Shown here piece after piece: positions 24,701-34,183 of a stretch of DNA of 64,000 nt (the first letter of the stretch is position 1; each line of letters starts with the position of its first letter). The notes beneath the pieces are model-generated. The model was not told the DNA's origin. It did no database searches and saw only the letters and a program-made list of their open reading frames with translations. Both the position numbers and the translations under genes were made by a program. The stretch is taken from NCBI GenBank assembly GCA_037976565.1, contig CP137686.1:27314626-27378625 (forward strand), given 5' to 3'. This stretch comes from Mesocentrotus franciscanus. Taxonomy: Eukaryota > Echinodermata > Echinoidea > Camarodonta > Strongylocentrotidae.

Positions 24701-27700
24701 TTATACATTCTATTACCGGGTATGCATTGCCAATTTAAAGAAAAACAATTTTTAAATTGTTATATACCGATAAAATGACATTATACAAATGACATAAGTT
24801 ATTCCTTACTATTGAGGTGAATTAAGGGGCTCAATAAGAATGGTCCATTTGATTACTTAAATGTATCTAATAAATTGATACTGAGGAAATGTTATAGTAC
24901 ATGCGAAGGGATTAAACCATTATCATGAAATAGTTAACCACCATTCGCTCCGCACATTAGCGCTTCATTGCGTCACATGCATTGGTTTCCTCTTTCCCAC
25001 TCCACACAAGCGTGTGCGTGCTGATGAACAAGTGGTATCCTACTCTCCTAAACCACGATCATAATAACAGTAATAATAATAAAGTAATTCTCATTATCAT
25101 AATTATTTTTTATTGGCCACACAGTTACAAACCAGAGACTGAAAGAGAATCCTGCATCACCTTACGTGATGTGGATAAGACATCTGAGGGTAATTATACT
25201 GTGGTTTGCAGTACGCCTTTTGGCGACACCTCCAGTACACTCAACTTGAAAGGTAAGATGATACAGATTAGAATTGAACTGGTATAAATGATTGTGAAGG
25301 TGATGAGGAATATGACTATGACAAAAGTGATGAGCGAGCGTAAACAAGTAAACCCTGGCCTCGTGTATGTGTATATACCATGCACTGCACCACGTTCGCT
25401 GTTTTGAGCTTTCGACGGAAAGGCTCACAACATTTGAAGTATTCATGACACATTTTTAAGGCACTCAAAAAGGTTGAAAATTAACCTAAAAACGAGATGA
25501 AGGGGGCATATACATCGAGACATTTGTTAAAATTTCATCAATTTTAAATCCGTTGGTATATTTACAAGTTTTACAGGTAGTTGAAAAAGTCAGCTGGGAA
25601 GCACAGAGTGTTGTCTCAACACAACATTGTAAACCATGGTTATTGTGAGGTGAAAAGATATGAATGGATTGATGTCGCTGAAACACATGTATTAAAGCAT
25701 TCAAAACTGAGAAATATCAGCCCAAAGAGGGGGGGGGGGGAGGGATCTGACGCAGGTTCTGACACCTAAAAGGCAATACAACATTTTTTTAAAGGCCTAA
25801 TTATGACAAAAGTGATCGTGATGATTATGATGATAATGATGATGATAGTGATTGAGATTATTATGATGATGTTGATGATGTAGATGATGATAATGATAAC
25901 AATGATAGTGATTGAGATTATTATGATGATGTTGATGATGTAGATGATGATAATGATAACAATGATAACGATAATGATACAAATTATGATATCAATGATG
26001 ATGATGATGATATGAATAAAGTTAACAAGCCCTATCTCTCTTTGTCCTTCCCACAACAGTCCAATCGAGATGGTGGATACCCATTATTAGCGGGATGATA
26101 GCATTCATCGTGATGACTGTCTTCTTGGGCCTCATCTACAGAACAAACAGGACTGAGATACAGCTGCTATCCAAAGACCTGTTTGGAAAACAGGAAAAAG
26201 ATGGTAAATAGGATAGGGGCATTATTACAAACCATCTGTTCAGAGCCAGAAACGCGTTAAGTAAAAAGATATGATTTGACATCTTACTGTTTCCCAACAG
26301 ACTAAATGCTTTACAATTGCAATTTCCCAGATCTTTACTTTTTAAATTTATTGTGAATCTTACATTTTCTTGTTAAGACCGATGAGTAGTCATTTTTAAT
26401 GTACATGTGTTCTTTTGGGTGGTATTTATTATCCTACTCTGTTAATTTAAAGATTTGATACAAATTGTTCTTCATCATATATTGTATTATATTTACATCT
26501 TCAAACGTCTCATTGGTCAATTTTCTTGTAAAAATCATATTTGTATGCTGTTGTAAACCTTATTATATGTTTAGATGCTTGTGCACTCGACTAGGTATGG
26601 GAAGGAAGGCATTTGGACCATGATTATAGTTTAGTTGACCTATTCCTTCCCAGGCCGCCTGGTCGGGTGCAGCAGTGTCTATGAAATCAGGTCATATTAT
26701 TTTGTATTGCAGGGATAAATAAATAGTAATGAATAATACAAATCTAGTTAGTGATTTTTTTTTAAGTTTCAAGATGGTAAATAGATGACTTCCCCTGGAT
26801 CCCCCACCCCACAACCCGACCAAGTACCCCAATGTACCCTAATTCACCCCCCCCCCCTCCAGACATCTAGCTGAATGGTAGTATACTGATAGTTTTTAGA
26901 GATTAATTGTCCCATGGGGCAGTTGTCCGGGATGGTAGTCGTTTGTTAGTTGTGTGTTAAGATCTTTTCAAATATCGTCATTAAAATGATTTCTTGTGAC
27001 TGCTCTGATTTGACTCATCTCTGACACTCTCAGATGGTAAGGATTATGATGCGTACATATCTTACTACTGGTCAGACGGCGAGAGTTCACACAATCCAGA
27101 CAGAATGTACGCCCTTGACCTCAAACAACGCTTGACCAAGCTTGGTTACACTGTGTGCCTAGCAGAGACAGACTTTCTCCCTGGGAATGGTAGGTCTTCA
27201 TCATCAAACTTGAACAAAGATTTTTCTCAATAAAGACTGAATGGTTTATATATTTTGCCAATTTTCTATTTTAATATGAATTCCGGGGTAATAATAGTAC
27301 AGCGCTCAGAAACGTTACTATTAATCGCTTTATACGTGTTGCGATTTTTATTCATTTTTTAATTTAATTTTTTTAAATATAAGCTGTATCGCATACGAGT
27401 ACATCCTTTCTGAGCATTTCATGTTCAAAAAGCATGAAACAAAGATGCAAAAGGTGACAAGAAAATAGACATTTTTGAAAAGCTTCAAGATAAAATACGT
27501 GAAATATTTTCATTTAAGCAAATTCTCCATCCAGCACATAGTTGTTCATTAGCAAAGGCAAGTGGTACCCTCTAATTGAATTTTTAATATTTTCTCAAAA
27601 ATGCAGAGAATGAGAGAGTAAATCGTAAGTACTTAGACACATGGTGTAGTCAAAACACTAAAAAACTTGAACAATTATTTCATTGCTGGTATTTGGTACA

Positions 27701-29913
27701 TCCATTCAAACTAATGAATTGTACTCAGCTGGATATAGTGCTAAAATCAGGTGGCTTCTCTTATAATCTGGCATTTTTTACAAAGATTTCTATTTTTACT
27801 GTCATTTTAAGTTTTAAATGGGACTGTGGAGCATTCGGCCATAGACAACTAGTAAAAATCGTAGCAGCTGGTTAATTGTTAATCGAAGTTTCTGCTTAAA
27901 TCTTCACATGCAAGTTATTTGATGAAGCCAGCAAAAGCCTAGCAAGAGCATTTGCTATTTTATTACATTGGCTTTTCATGCCATATATTTTAAAACTAAC
28001 AAAGGATCAAAGGCTGTGTTTGGATTTGGAAAATCATGGTGGGCCTGTTTGGTGGAAATTCTGGCACCTGACCTAACCTAACCTTACCCACACGTAACTA
28101 TTAAACTCCTCTTCCTATTGTCATCTTCATTCAGCTAATGCATTTGTTATTGGCAAATGACGTTGGAACGCAATTGTACATGTTTTCTATCTATCATCAT
28201 GTAACTTGCGCCACAAAGTATATATGTTTCATGACATTAGTTTGAAAACATAACATATGGCATGTGGTTTCAAATATTCTGCATTATTACTTACTGCGCA
28301 TCTATCACCCGACAGATATGGGTGTTGTACCAACCGGTTCATAATACCAATATTACCTGCTGTCTGAATTCGCAAACTTGTACCTGATTAAAATTTGTGT
28401 GGAGGGAGGAATGCTGTTACCTTCCTGCAAATTTACTTTCAGTAATGAACCTGCATAATTTATTCTTTGTTTCATTGTTGTTTGTCTGTGTACCAACAAT
28501 GAGAAGGAATTAAATGTGAAATTTTAATTCGATCTGATACCTTATTCTTTGCAGAGACGTCAGAGGAAATCGTCCAGTCATTGACTAGGAGTCGTCGTTA
28601 CATCATTCTCCTGTCGCCACATTTTCTTACATACAGGTATAACCATCGTCACCTCTTCCTCTGTTTTTATAATGATAATAATACAATATTCATAGAGCGC
28701 ATATTGAACAAATATGTTTCTCTATGCACTGTACAAGAAAAATGTGAAACACAATACACAAAACAAAGTACTACAAATCAAGGGGAAGTGTTTACTTGTA
28801 CGACAACAAAGTTGCCAAACTGCACTTAATCCATTACCACTTTGAAAAATCATACGCTTTCTACTTTGCACTTTCCTCATTCTTAAACTAATCGACGCAC
28901 ACATATACGATTGCATAATATAGAATAGGGCCCACATAGAACCAAAGTCTAACTTGGGTCATATGAATGGGGTTTTATGTTATTCTGTATTTTCTCAATA
29001 CACTTAACCACTAGACCTTAGACTTTGAGGTAAAGTTCTTTACGTTGATTTGATACATTCTAGCTGTACACCTTATTCTTATTTGTTTTGTTTTTGTGTG
29101 TGATTGGTACGCCTTTGATATTTCATTGGAGGTCGTGTTGTAGAGGTGTAATGGTATAGTGGTTCATTCACTTGATTCTCGATCCAAGGGTTGAGGGTTC
29201 GAATCCCAGCCCAGCGCTCAGGTCTTTTGACAAGACATTCATCCATATTTGCCACTCTCCACCCAAGGTGTTAAATGAGTACCTGGCAGGATTTATTCTT
29301 TGAAATGCAACGTGTGCTGATTACGGCTGCCAGAATTAAAGGCAGGGTTATAATATCTAAACTTTTGTGGAAGCGCATAGGGACGTTATATTTTAATGTG
29401 ATATGCGCTTTATAAGAAGATTTTATTATTATTATCATAATTGATTGTAGGTATATGTCTCTGGAGACTGAGCAATGTCTAGACATCATTAAACAGCACA
29501 AGAAGGAGATCATACCCATTTGCATCCGAGAGATCTCACCCGATGTCATCAAGTCCCATGTGGCCCTCGACCACATTGTCAGCACCCACCCACGACTCGA
29601 CTGGCAGATCTTCGAGGACTCCCGCTCTCAGGAGCCTGTTTTCAGAACCGTTTCAATGGAAAACGGTAACAATATTGAGCTGGAGGCCAGAGAATTTATT
29701 CGGATAGCGCCAAAGTTGAAGAGAGCCGAGATGCGTGTGTGGAGGACTTTACGATTGCAGATGCCACCAGTTCCTCGGCAACGTTCCAGTACAACAGAGG
29801 AGCCGCTTTTGAGCCTAGAGACGGACAGCTTGATAGAAAATGCAGTTTTGCAAGAAGATTCAATGCCTGGGGGAAGTCCAGAGGCAGGGCACATGCCACA
29901 TGTGGTCTTATAG
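12600..29913 (+). CDS. IL-1 receptor-like protein, two Ig domains plus TIR (gene 1)
   Basis: A single-pass plasma-membrane receptor of the interleukin-1 receptor family. Nine exons (listed separately) join in frame to 523 codons plus a stop. Residues: signal peptide about 24-40; Ig1 42-138 (Cys65, Trp75, D-E-G-N-Y-T-C ending Cys116); Ig2 141-242 (Cys166 or Cys167, Trp182, S-E-G-N-Y-T-V-V-C ending Cys228); membrane span 249-269; TIR about 294-472 with box 1 Y-D-A-Y-I-S-Y (295-301), box 2 region E-T-D-F-L-P-G (335-341) and a V-W box 3 (466-467). The linker T-E-I-Q-L-L-S-K-D-L-F-G before the TIR resembles the vertebrate IL-1R juxtamembrane segment. In this family the TIR recruits MyD88-type adaptors; that role here is inferred. 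Exons 3-9 are very strong; exons 1-2 rest on phase and similarity to gene 2. Confidence 0.85.
13042..13787. mobile_element. piggyBac-like MITE with TTAA target duplication
   Basis: The 16-bp terminal inverted repeats CCCTAATAAGGCCGGG are identical and directly flanked by TTAA (13038-13041 and 13788-13791), the hallmark of piggyBac insertion. Palindromic GGGGGCCATMATGGCCCCC motifs lie inside both ends. 746 bp, no transposase frame; non-autonomous. It sits in intron 1 of gene 1. Confidence 0.9.
14875..17670 (+). mobile_element. 5'-truncated LINE, decayed, in gene 1 intron 1
   Basis: The element begins inside the endonuclease (V-S-H-R-S-I-I-W, the expected S-D-H-S-L-I region) and carries linker and reverse transcriptase to 17171, then a 3' UTR and an (AAAT)n tail ending about 17670. 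Motifs: N-Y-R-P-I-S-V-L, S-G-F-R-P-L-H-S-T, D-L-R-K-A-F-D-T-V-D-H, G-V-P-Q-G-S-I-L-G-P, then Y-A-D-D-T-T at 16329 after a shift. The tail region has a short hairpin (ACCACCAAATTGGTG). It is a different family from the 1.7-6.5 kb LINE by sequence and tail. Confidence 0.85.
14944..17171 (+). pseudogene. Reverse transcriptase of the truncated LINE
   Basis: Five overlapping or abutting frames (14944-15357, 15297-15578, 15533-15718, 15706-16290, 16329-17171) together give a nearly complete reverse transcriptase with thumb and C-terminal region. Frame breaks lie near 15340, 15560, 15710 and 16285. The catalytic Y-A-D-D is present, but no single frame spans it and the N-terminal palm. Confidence 0.85.
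17671..18048 (+). mobile_element. tRNA-derived SINE (copy 1)
   Basis: The head reads as a degenerate tRNA with Pol III box A (TGGCTCAGTTGG) and box B (GGTTCGAATCC) about 35 bp apart. An unrelated body and an (AAT)n tail at about 18031-18048 follow. It abuts the (AAAT)n tail of the upstream LINE and ends about 40 bp before gene 1 exon 2. Confidence 0.85.
18088..18167 (+). CDS. Gene 1 exon 2: first half of Ig1
   Basis: 80 bp after the acceptor ATATTCTAG, entered in phase 1 and left in phase 0. It encodes G-K-Y-K-D-L-I-C, matching G-T-Y-K-D-L-V-C in gene 2 Ig1, and ends E-Q-C-K just before V-S-W of exon 3. The donor GTCTGA is weak but is the only one that keeps the frame. Found by homology to gene 2 and phase logic. 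Confidence 0.75.
18190..18410. repeat. Inverted repeat with GGTCTCGTGGGCTGT motif
   Basis: The left arm holds two to three copies of CCCA(C/T)GAGACCAACAG; the right arm (about 18358-18406) holds the reverse complement. It begins about 20 bp after gene 1 exon 2. The same motif forms a tandem array in gene 2 at 56541-56838. Confidence 0.75.
18918..19412. mobile_element. Foldback element, GATTGGTC family (copy 1)
   Basis: Closely similar to 34184-34732. It starts CACATACTAAGAATCTTGCT followed by GATTGGTC, has an internal inverted repeat around TAGTACTAT, and ends in a second inverted repeat (CTTCCTCGGCGATCTG mirrored by CAGATCGCCTCGGAAG). The open frame across the last hairpin exists in both copies but looks palindromic rather than protein-coding. 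Confidence 0.75.
19973..21669. mobile_element. hAT-like non-autonomous element, 1,697 bp
   Basis: 16-bp terminal inverted repeats (CAGGCGCGGATCCAGG) are flanked by an exact 8-bp target duplication, CATGTTGC, at 19965-19972 and 21670-21677; 8 bp is characteristic of hAT elements. Inside are a GC-rich tandem array (20200-20860) and three copies of a unit containing TTGGCGRGAAAATYGCAACT with pyrimidine-rich spacers. No transposase frame. It lies in gene 1 intron 2 and ends 62 bp before exon 3. Confidence 0.92.
20205..20862. repeat. Tandem array, about 205-bp period, inside the hAT element
   Basis: At least three higher-order units begin near 20346, 20551 and 20752. Each contains GGGTCCAGGGGGCGGAGCCC (hairpin-forming), TTTTAGGCATT and CGGTCAGATGAGCAT, with a shorter sub-unit between. 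Non-coding. Confidence 0.85.
21732..21933 (+). CDS. Gene 1 exon 3: second half of Ig1
   Basis: Begins in phase 0 after ACTGACACAG and ends in phase 1 at GTAAAG. It encodes the core Trp (V-S-W-Q-K-D-G-K-P-L) and the F-strand motif L-E-D-E-G-N-Y-T-C. It is unusually Cys-rich in the middle (C-E-S-N-C-N-C). The frame is closed upstream by a stop at 21720-21722, so the exon start is well fixed. Confidence 0.9.
22167..23330. repeat. Seven-copy tandem array, about 140 bp per unit
   Basis: Units start at about 22167, 22326, 22629, 22770, 22909, 23049 and 23188. Each contains GGTTTCCGATC, AATGTTTGACGGATTTT, GAAGGTACATGGTATCAAAA and GGTCATAGCTCATTAAATAT. The third spacing is about 160 bp too long because a MITE is inserted. 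Confidence 0.92.
22411..22565. mobile_element. MITE inserted in one unit of the tandem array
   Basis: Terminal inverted repeats CCCTTACAAAAAGTACCATG and its counterpart at the right (CATGGTACTTTTTTATAAGGG region). Other array units provide the empty site CAGCCTAAGTTC; here TAA precedes the element and recurs 5 bp after it, consistent with a 3-bp TAA duplication (PIF/Harbinger-like) with slight decay. Confidence 0.85.
23612..23720. repeat. Hairpin repeat with related copy near 28918
   Basis: GAACCCAAGTC and GACTTGGGTTC form a nearly perfect hairpin; a diverged copy with ACATAGAACCAAAGTCTAAC lies at about 28918-28970. Both are in gene 1 introns. Confidence 0.55.
23990..24170 (+). CDS. Gene 1 exon 4: first half of Ig2
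   Basis: After TTTTATCTCTGCAG, phase 1 in and phase 2 out (donor GTGATT). It encodes P-G-E-D-V-T-F-C-C-I-C (B strand, with a doubled Cys) and Y-T-Y-W-Y-K (C strand Trp). The phase-2 break within Ig2 is at the same place as in gene 2. Confidence 0.92.
24192..24336. mobile_element. Short MITE, CAGTCAAACCTG-type ends, TA target (copy 1)
   Basis: The left end CAGTGAAACCTGTCT mirrors the right end AAGCAGGTTTGATTG, with TA on both sides. A related copy is at 32957-33342. It starts about 20 bp after gene 1 exon 4. Confidence 0.75.
25125..25252 (+). CDS. Gene 1 exon 5: second half of Ig2
   Basis: After TTGGCCACACAG, phase 2 in, phase 1 out at GTAAGA. It encodes S-C-I-T-L-R-D-V-D-K and S-E-G-N-Y-T-V-V-C, the F strand with its Cys, then the G strand. 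Confidence 0.93.
25805..26015. repeat. GAT-rich repeat with an exact 60-bp duplication
   Basis: (GAT)n-like sequence; a 60-bp block is repeated exactly head to tail at about 25841-25960. It lies about 45 bp before gene 1 exon 6. Confidence 0.9.
26060..26203 (+). CDS. Gene 1 exon 6: transmembrane segment and linker
   Basis: After CTTCCCACAACAG, phase 1 in and out. A 21-residue hydrophobic span starts at I-P-I-I-S-G-M-I-A-F and is followed by Y-R-T-N-R, a basic stop-transfer, then the cytosolic linker leading to the TIR domain. The donor is GTAAAT. Confidence 0.92.
27034..27189 (+). CDS. Gene 1 exon 7: TIR domain, box 1 and box 2
   Basis: After GACACTCTCAG, phase 1 in and out (donor GTAGGT). 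It opens D-G-K-D-Y-D-A-Y-I-S-Y (box 1) and ends A-E-T-D-F-L-P-G-N, the BB-loop region; IL-1R family TIRs have R-D-x-x-P-G here, with Pro and Gly conserved. Confidence 0.95.
28555..28636 (+). CDS. Gene 1 exon 8: TIR domain middle
   Basis: After TATTCTTTGCAG, phase 1 in and phase 2 out at GTATAA. It encodes I-V-Q-S-L-T-R-S-R-R-Y-I-I-L-L-S-P, the helix B to strand C region with the S-R-R-x-I-I-x-L-S signature of the IL-1R family. Confidence 0.95.
28660..28850 (-). mobile_element. SINE or LINE 3' end fragment
   Basis: On the minus strand the sequence ends in a GCGC-then-AT-rich tail (CAATATGCGCTCTATGAA then ATTATTAT), the same tail style as the SINEs at 29138 and 32160. No promoter boxes remain. 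In gene 1 intron 8. Confidence 0.5.
29138..29440 (+). mobile_element. tRNA-derived SINE (copy 2)
   Basis: Box A TGGTATAGTGG and box B GGTTCGAATCC in a tRNA-like head, then a body ending in ATGCGCTTTATAAG and an (ATT)n tail. It differs from copy 1. Its tail runs into the acceptor region of gene 1 exon 9. Confidence 0.85.
29451..29913 (+). CDS. Gene 1 exon 9: TIR end, C-terminal tail and stop
   Basis: Enters in phase 2 after ATTGATTGTAG and runs to the TAG at 29911-29913. It encodes the rest of the TIR, including I-I-P-I-C-I-R-E-I and R-V-W-R-T-L-R (box 3 position; Phe-Trp in most family members, Val-Trp here), then a roughly 50-residue Ser/Pro/Glu-rich tail. The acceptor lies only about 10 bp beyond the tail of a SINE. 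Confidence 0.95.
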
Positions 29914-30165
29914 TGAACATTGTAGGAAACCAGTCCATCGCATATGGTTAGCATTTCACCTGGTTTTCCAAGGAATGAAGGATGTACCGGATCAAGGTTC
30001 TGTAGATTATTCTACCAGCCAAAACCTTGATCAGGATGCAACAAGTTGAGAAAGTCTCAACAAATTGATTAAGCCGTGAGATTGTGGCTGGCTTTGTAGG
30101 TTCTGTAGGTTCTGCTTACAAACTTAGTAGATCCATGATTCTATTGTGCTCTCTCGAATCACGGA
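29914..30165. other. 3' flank / 3' UTR of gene 1
   Basis: Follows the stop codon. No AATAAA was found here; the first one downstream is near 31368. A GGCTTTGTAGGTTCTG motif near 30093 matches the tandem array that resumes after the GC-rich block. Confidence 0.5.
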
Positions 30166-30815
30166 GTGCCGTAGAGTGGTAGCCGCGGCGGCCGTGCGGT
30201 CTATACGGCCAATAGCAATTATAGGGCCGCCGCAGCATTCCCACCGTCACATACGGTAGCGGTCACATATGTTAGGGTAGCCGCACGACGTATTTTGAAT
30301 TTGTGGAGAGAGAAAACCTGCGGATGCCGTACGGCCTTGAAGTGATGACGCACGGCCGCCCTAGGGCGTCCCTGCGGCGGCCGTAGGTTTTTGACAAATA
30401 CCAAGGCGCCCGCAAGGCCACCGTATACGGGCGTGGTAGGGCCGCCTTAAGGCTGACCTAGGACGCCCGTGGAATTCCTGCGGCCACCGCAATTTTTTGG
30501 GGTCCGCGCAAGTCAGTTATAATTCATAAAACCCTAGAGCAGCCGCACGGCAAACGCAAGGCCACCGTACGCCCGACGTATGGTCGACGTGGAACCGTTC
30601 TACGGCATGGCTACGGCGTGTCTAATCGCCACGGCGAACTTAGAAATGAAAACAGTTATAACTCCGCGTTATAATCCCACGGCGAGCCGTACGGCCTGTA
30701 AAGATAGGGATACGCCCTAGGGTGACCCTGAGGCCACCGCAGATTCTCTGCGGCCGCCGCAAGTATCTCTCAATTTCGGGGGCGTACGGCCGCCGTATCC
30801 TAGCCGTAGAGCAAA
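30166..30815. repeat. GC-rich block of degenerate CGTACGGCC / GCGGCCGCC motifs
   Basis: About 650 bp with strongly raised GC content in an AT-rich neighbourhood. It is built from many short self-complementary motifs such as CGTACGGCC and TGCGGCGGCCG. GCCGTAGAG occurs near both ends. Probably a MITE or satellite-like element; it interrupts the tandem array around it. No frame is supported. Confidence 0.65.
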
Positions 30816-31570
30816 TGTGACCTAGGCATTATATGTCTGGTTACTGAAGCCTGGTTTAATCTTGTCTGGAGTGTGTTGTGCTTTATACTAAAATCGCCAA
30901 ATGCTAGAGACTTTGCATAATATTTCTGACTTATAATGACACATAGCTTTAAAAACTCATTTCTGGGGATTGTGGTCATATTAAGGTTATGTTCGGAGTC
31001 TGTTTCACTCATAAAAATACTATATAGATCATAGACTTTAAGCAATATTTCTGCCTTATACTGACATATAGCTTCAACTAACGCATGCCTAGCAATTGGC
31101 CTGATTTGTGAGTTCTGTTTGAAATCTATTGTGTCCACTGATGTTGCTAGAGACTCTTTCTGAGCAAAATTTCTGCCTTGTAATGACATAATTGTGCATC
31201 GGTATAACTATAACTTCAACTACTCATGCCTACCAATTGGCCTGATTTAGGTTCAGTGAGACTGTTTGTGCTCACTAGAATTGCTAAATTTCACAAGCTC
31301 TGAGCATATTTCTTCCTGATAATGATGTACATGTATAGGTTTAACAACTCAAACCAGGAGATTGTAGACCAATAAAGGTTCTGTTTAGAGTCTGGTGTGC
31401 TCACTGAAATCGCCGTCTGCACATTATTTCTTTCTTATGTTGACGTATTGTTATAACAACTCATGCCTAAAGATTGTGGCCTGGTTTGTAGGTTCTGTGT
31501 GGAGTCCATTTTTGCTAAAATTTTTGCTAAAGACTCAGAGCATATTTCTGCATTATAGTGACAAATCTAA
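30816..31570. repeat. Degenerate tandem array, about 125-bp period
   Basis: Six diverged units start near 30849, 30972, 31098, 31239, 31364 and 31477. Each holds versions of GCCTGGTTTGTAGGTTCTG, GTGTGCTCACTAAAAT, GAGCATATTTCTGCCTTAT and CAACTCATGCCTA. Part of one unit lies before the GC-rich block, in the gene 1 3' flank. Confidence 0.8.
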
Positions 31571-32159
31571 TTGAATGTATCGTTTAAAACTTTCTCATGT
31601 GCCTTGACAATACAAACCTGCCAAGATACGTGTTTAAACTATTGACCAAACTGAATGTTAATTGAATTTGAAATAAGTAATGACAAATCTGCAATACAAT
31701 GCCATGTGTAGTGGTGCTATAAGCTGCTAAAGTATGTATGTTATACATTTTAAGATTTTATATGCTCAAGTATACTTCGATTTCTAGTCCCTTCTCAATT
31801 AAGTGAGGGTTTTCCCAAACTTGTTGAAGAGCAAAAAATTGCAAACAAAAACTTTGAATAGGGATGGAGTTATTGAAACCCATTTGAAACAATTTTGTTT
31901 TCACTTAACACACAATATATCCCTTGGGTATAACGTTGTGTCATCTCAGACTTAAAACTCAATGGGAATGCTACCTATATAACTTGCTTTCTCAGCAGTC
32001 AGATATAATATACAACATCAACACTGCCATTCTACCAAATGTATGTTTTCCGTCATTTTACATGCATAGGGCCACGTCTTAGAATCATTGAAAGAGTTGC
32101 GATTCACTTGACTTCTTCAAAAACTGAAAACATACCTCTAAAATTCTTCTTAATCTGTC

Positions 32160-32226
32160 CCTAGACTAAGGGACAGCACCTTGTGTCCTCTGGAAAAGGC
32201 GCTATGTAAATCCAATTATTATTATT
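32160..32226 (+). mobile_element. SINE 3' end fragment
   Basis: GGCGCTATGTAAATCCAATT followed by (ATT)n, the standard tail of many metazoan SINEs that share LINE 3' ends. Head missing. Confidence 0.65.
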
Positions 32227-32956
32227 GATCCAAATTGATCTACTGTAAAACCAAAAAGTTTAATGTGCATAAAATGTTCGTGAATTTCGCTAGCGACTCA
32301 TATTTATGAACGTTCCATTCCACGAAAGAATTTCATCACAACTGATACACCATCGACTTCTTGCAATTCACTAACGTTTCATGAATATGGCTGTCGTACA
32401 CCAATTGGTGAATTGCAAAAGTTGCATGTTGTGAATGCTTTTGGTTTGATGGTTTTCTTTAGTCTTCATTCAGTAGCAACGTTAGAATTGTAAATTTCTT
32501 ATAGTTGTATTGAATCAAACTAGTTGAGTTGTGATCGATTTGGATCAATCACAACTCTATCCAGGTTAACCTTGTTTTTTGTTTAATACTGCTCTACAAA
32601 CTCAGTGAGTAATGTCATATCAGACTTTGCAACCCAAATATCAAAATCGATATGTATACATGTACTATATCCAGTTCTGTGTAATTCGTACTACATGTTT
32701 CTGAGCGACACTACACATACCAACAATTATCAAGAATAAACTTTCAAGAGTCAAATCTAGGGTTTAATCTGCATTTTGTTGTTCAAATTGGCTCAAAATT
32801 TATCACAAAAATCAAGAGTCAGATTTCGAGTGTTGAATAATATATTTTCATTGTTAAATTTGGCTCTAAATATCATCCCCTAGAGCAGGTTATGCAATGT
32901 ACCATTGTGCCTGGGTCTTTCTCTGTATCTGTTTCAGGAATAAAATACAGTTATTA

Positions 32957-33342
32957 GTCAAACCTGTCTACTAAGGCCATCCAAGGGAAACATGAAAACT
33001 GGCCACTGTAGAGAGTTGGCCTTTCGATACAGGTTTTACGACACATGCTTCTTACTAGAGGGAGACAATATAGGTGACCACTATAGACCTGTGACCTCTA
33101 TTAAGGCTCGTTCAGATATGACGTTGCAAACCGCGGCAGTTTTTTTATGACGTAAAGTTATAATACGCTTCGCATATTTGTATTTTATAACACAGAGCTT
33201 GATGAATACGCGCAAATCGTTTGTTGCGCGCTTTTTACGTTCACGTATAAGAAAAACCACGCCTTTTGCAGCGATTTACCGCGGCACCATATCTGAATTA
33301 GAAGCCTTTATATAGAGACGGCTGCTAAGACAGGTTTGACTG
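32957..33342. mobile_element. CAGTCAAACCTG-type MITE (copy 2) with nested MITE
   Basis: The left GTCAAACCTGTCTACTAAGG and right AGACAGGTTTGACTG ends are mirrored, with TA on each side. The element is split by a second MITE at 33104-33307. Confidence 0.75.
33104..33307. mobile_element. Nested MITE with TTA target duplication
   Basis: AGGCTCGTTCAGATATG at the left mirrors CATATCTGAATTAGAAGCCT at the right; TTA lies on both sides (PIF/Harbinger-like). CCGCGG motifs lie inside both ends. A fragment of the same family is at about 8585-8625. Confidence 0.75.
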
Positions 33343-34183
33343 TAATTGAAGTCCAACCGTAGAGTAAATTCGCAACCCTTGGCACAGAATGTGGCTGTTG
33401 AGAGCCAAAAGGGGATTAACAATGTGTCAAAGTATATGACTTAACGTCCTAATACCTCTCAACAGATAAATGAAATGAAGACGGTCAAGTGCTATCATCA
33501 GATGTTGTTAGTATGTATGTATTTTTTGTCATATTTGCAGTAAAATACAAGAAAACATGAAACAAGGTTGTAAAAGTAAACATTTTATTTTAAAGAATTT
33601 TCGAGAAGTTTGACTGTGATTGAAAGACTCTATATTTCGTCTTGGTGCTATATAGGCTTATGAGCAAATATTTAGTAGTTACGATAGTCATTGAATCAAT
33701 GATAGTCAAAGAGCTTTGTAGCATCAGAAACTCTAATATTTTATGCTTTTAAAAATCATGATAAAAGATGAATTTCATCATCACAAATGTAGATTGGTGA
33801 TCCTAAATGATGGATATAAATTTGATAGAATTTGTGCAATAAAACGTAATTTTTCTTTAATTAATAGTTCATATTTTGTAAAGCTTTTAAACTTATCTGG
33901 ATATTTGATGAATAATTGTTACTACTTGTTAGAATTATAATTTTAAAACATTGTAGATTTTTATTGATTAATAAAAGGATCACCTTTGTAAATCTTATAA
34001 ACTTATCTGGATGTTTTATGAATAATTGTGAATGCTTTTAGACCCGGGTTTTTAATTTTGTGGTGAATATGTCACTGTACAATTTAAATCAATGGTAAAT
34101 TATGGTACCCTTGATACCATGTATAATTGTTTGCATCTGTTCTGTATTTCTGATTTGTATATGTATATGCTTTTTTATATTCC

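Noticed and set aside
25766..26056. Minus-strand Ile-rich frame resembling a membrane protein
   Set aside because: Translation of (GAT)n repeats; overlaps the acceptor region of gene 1 exon 6.
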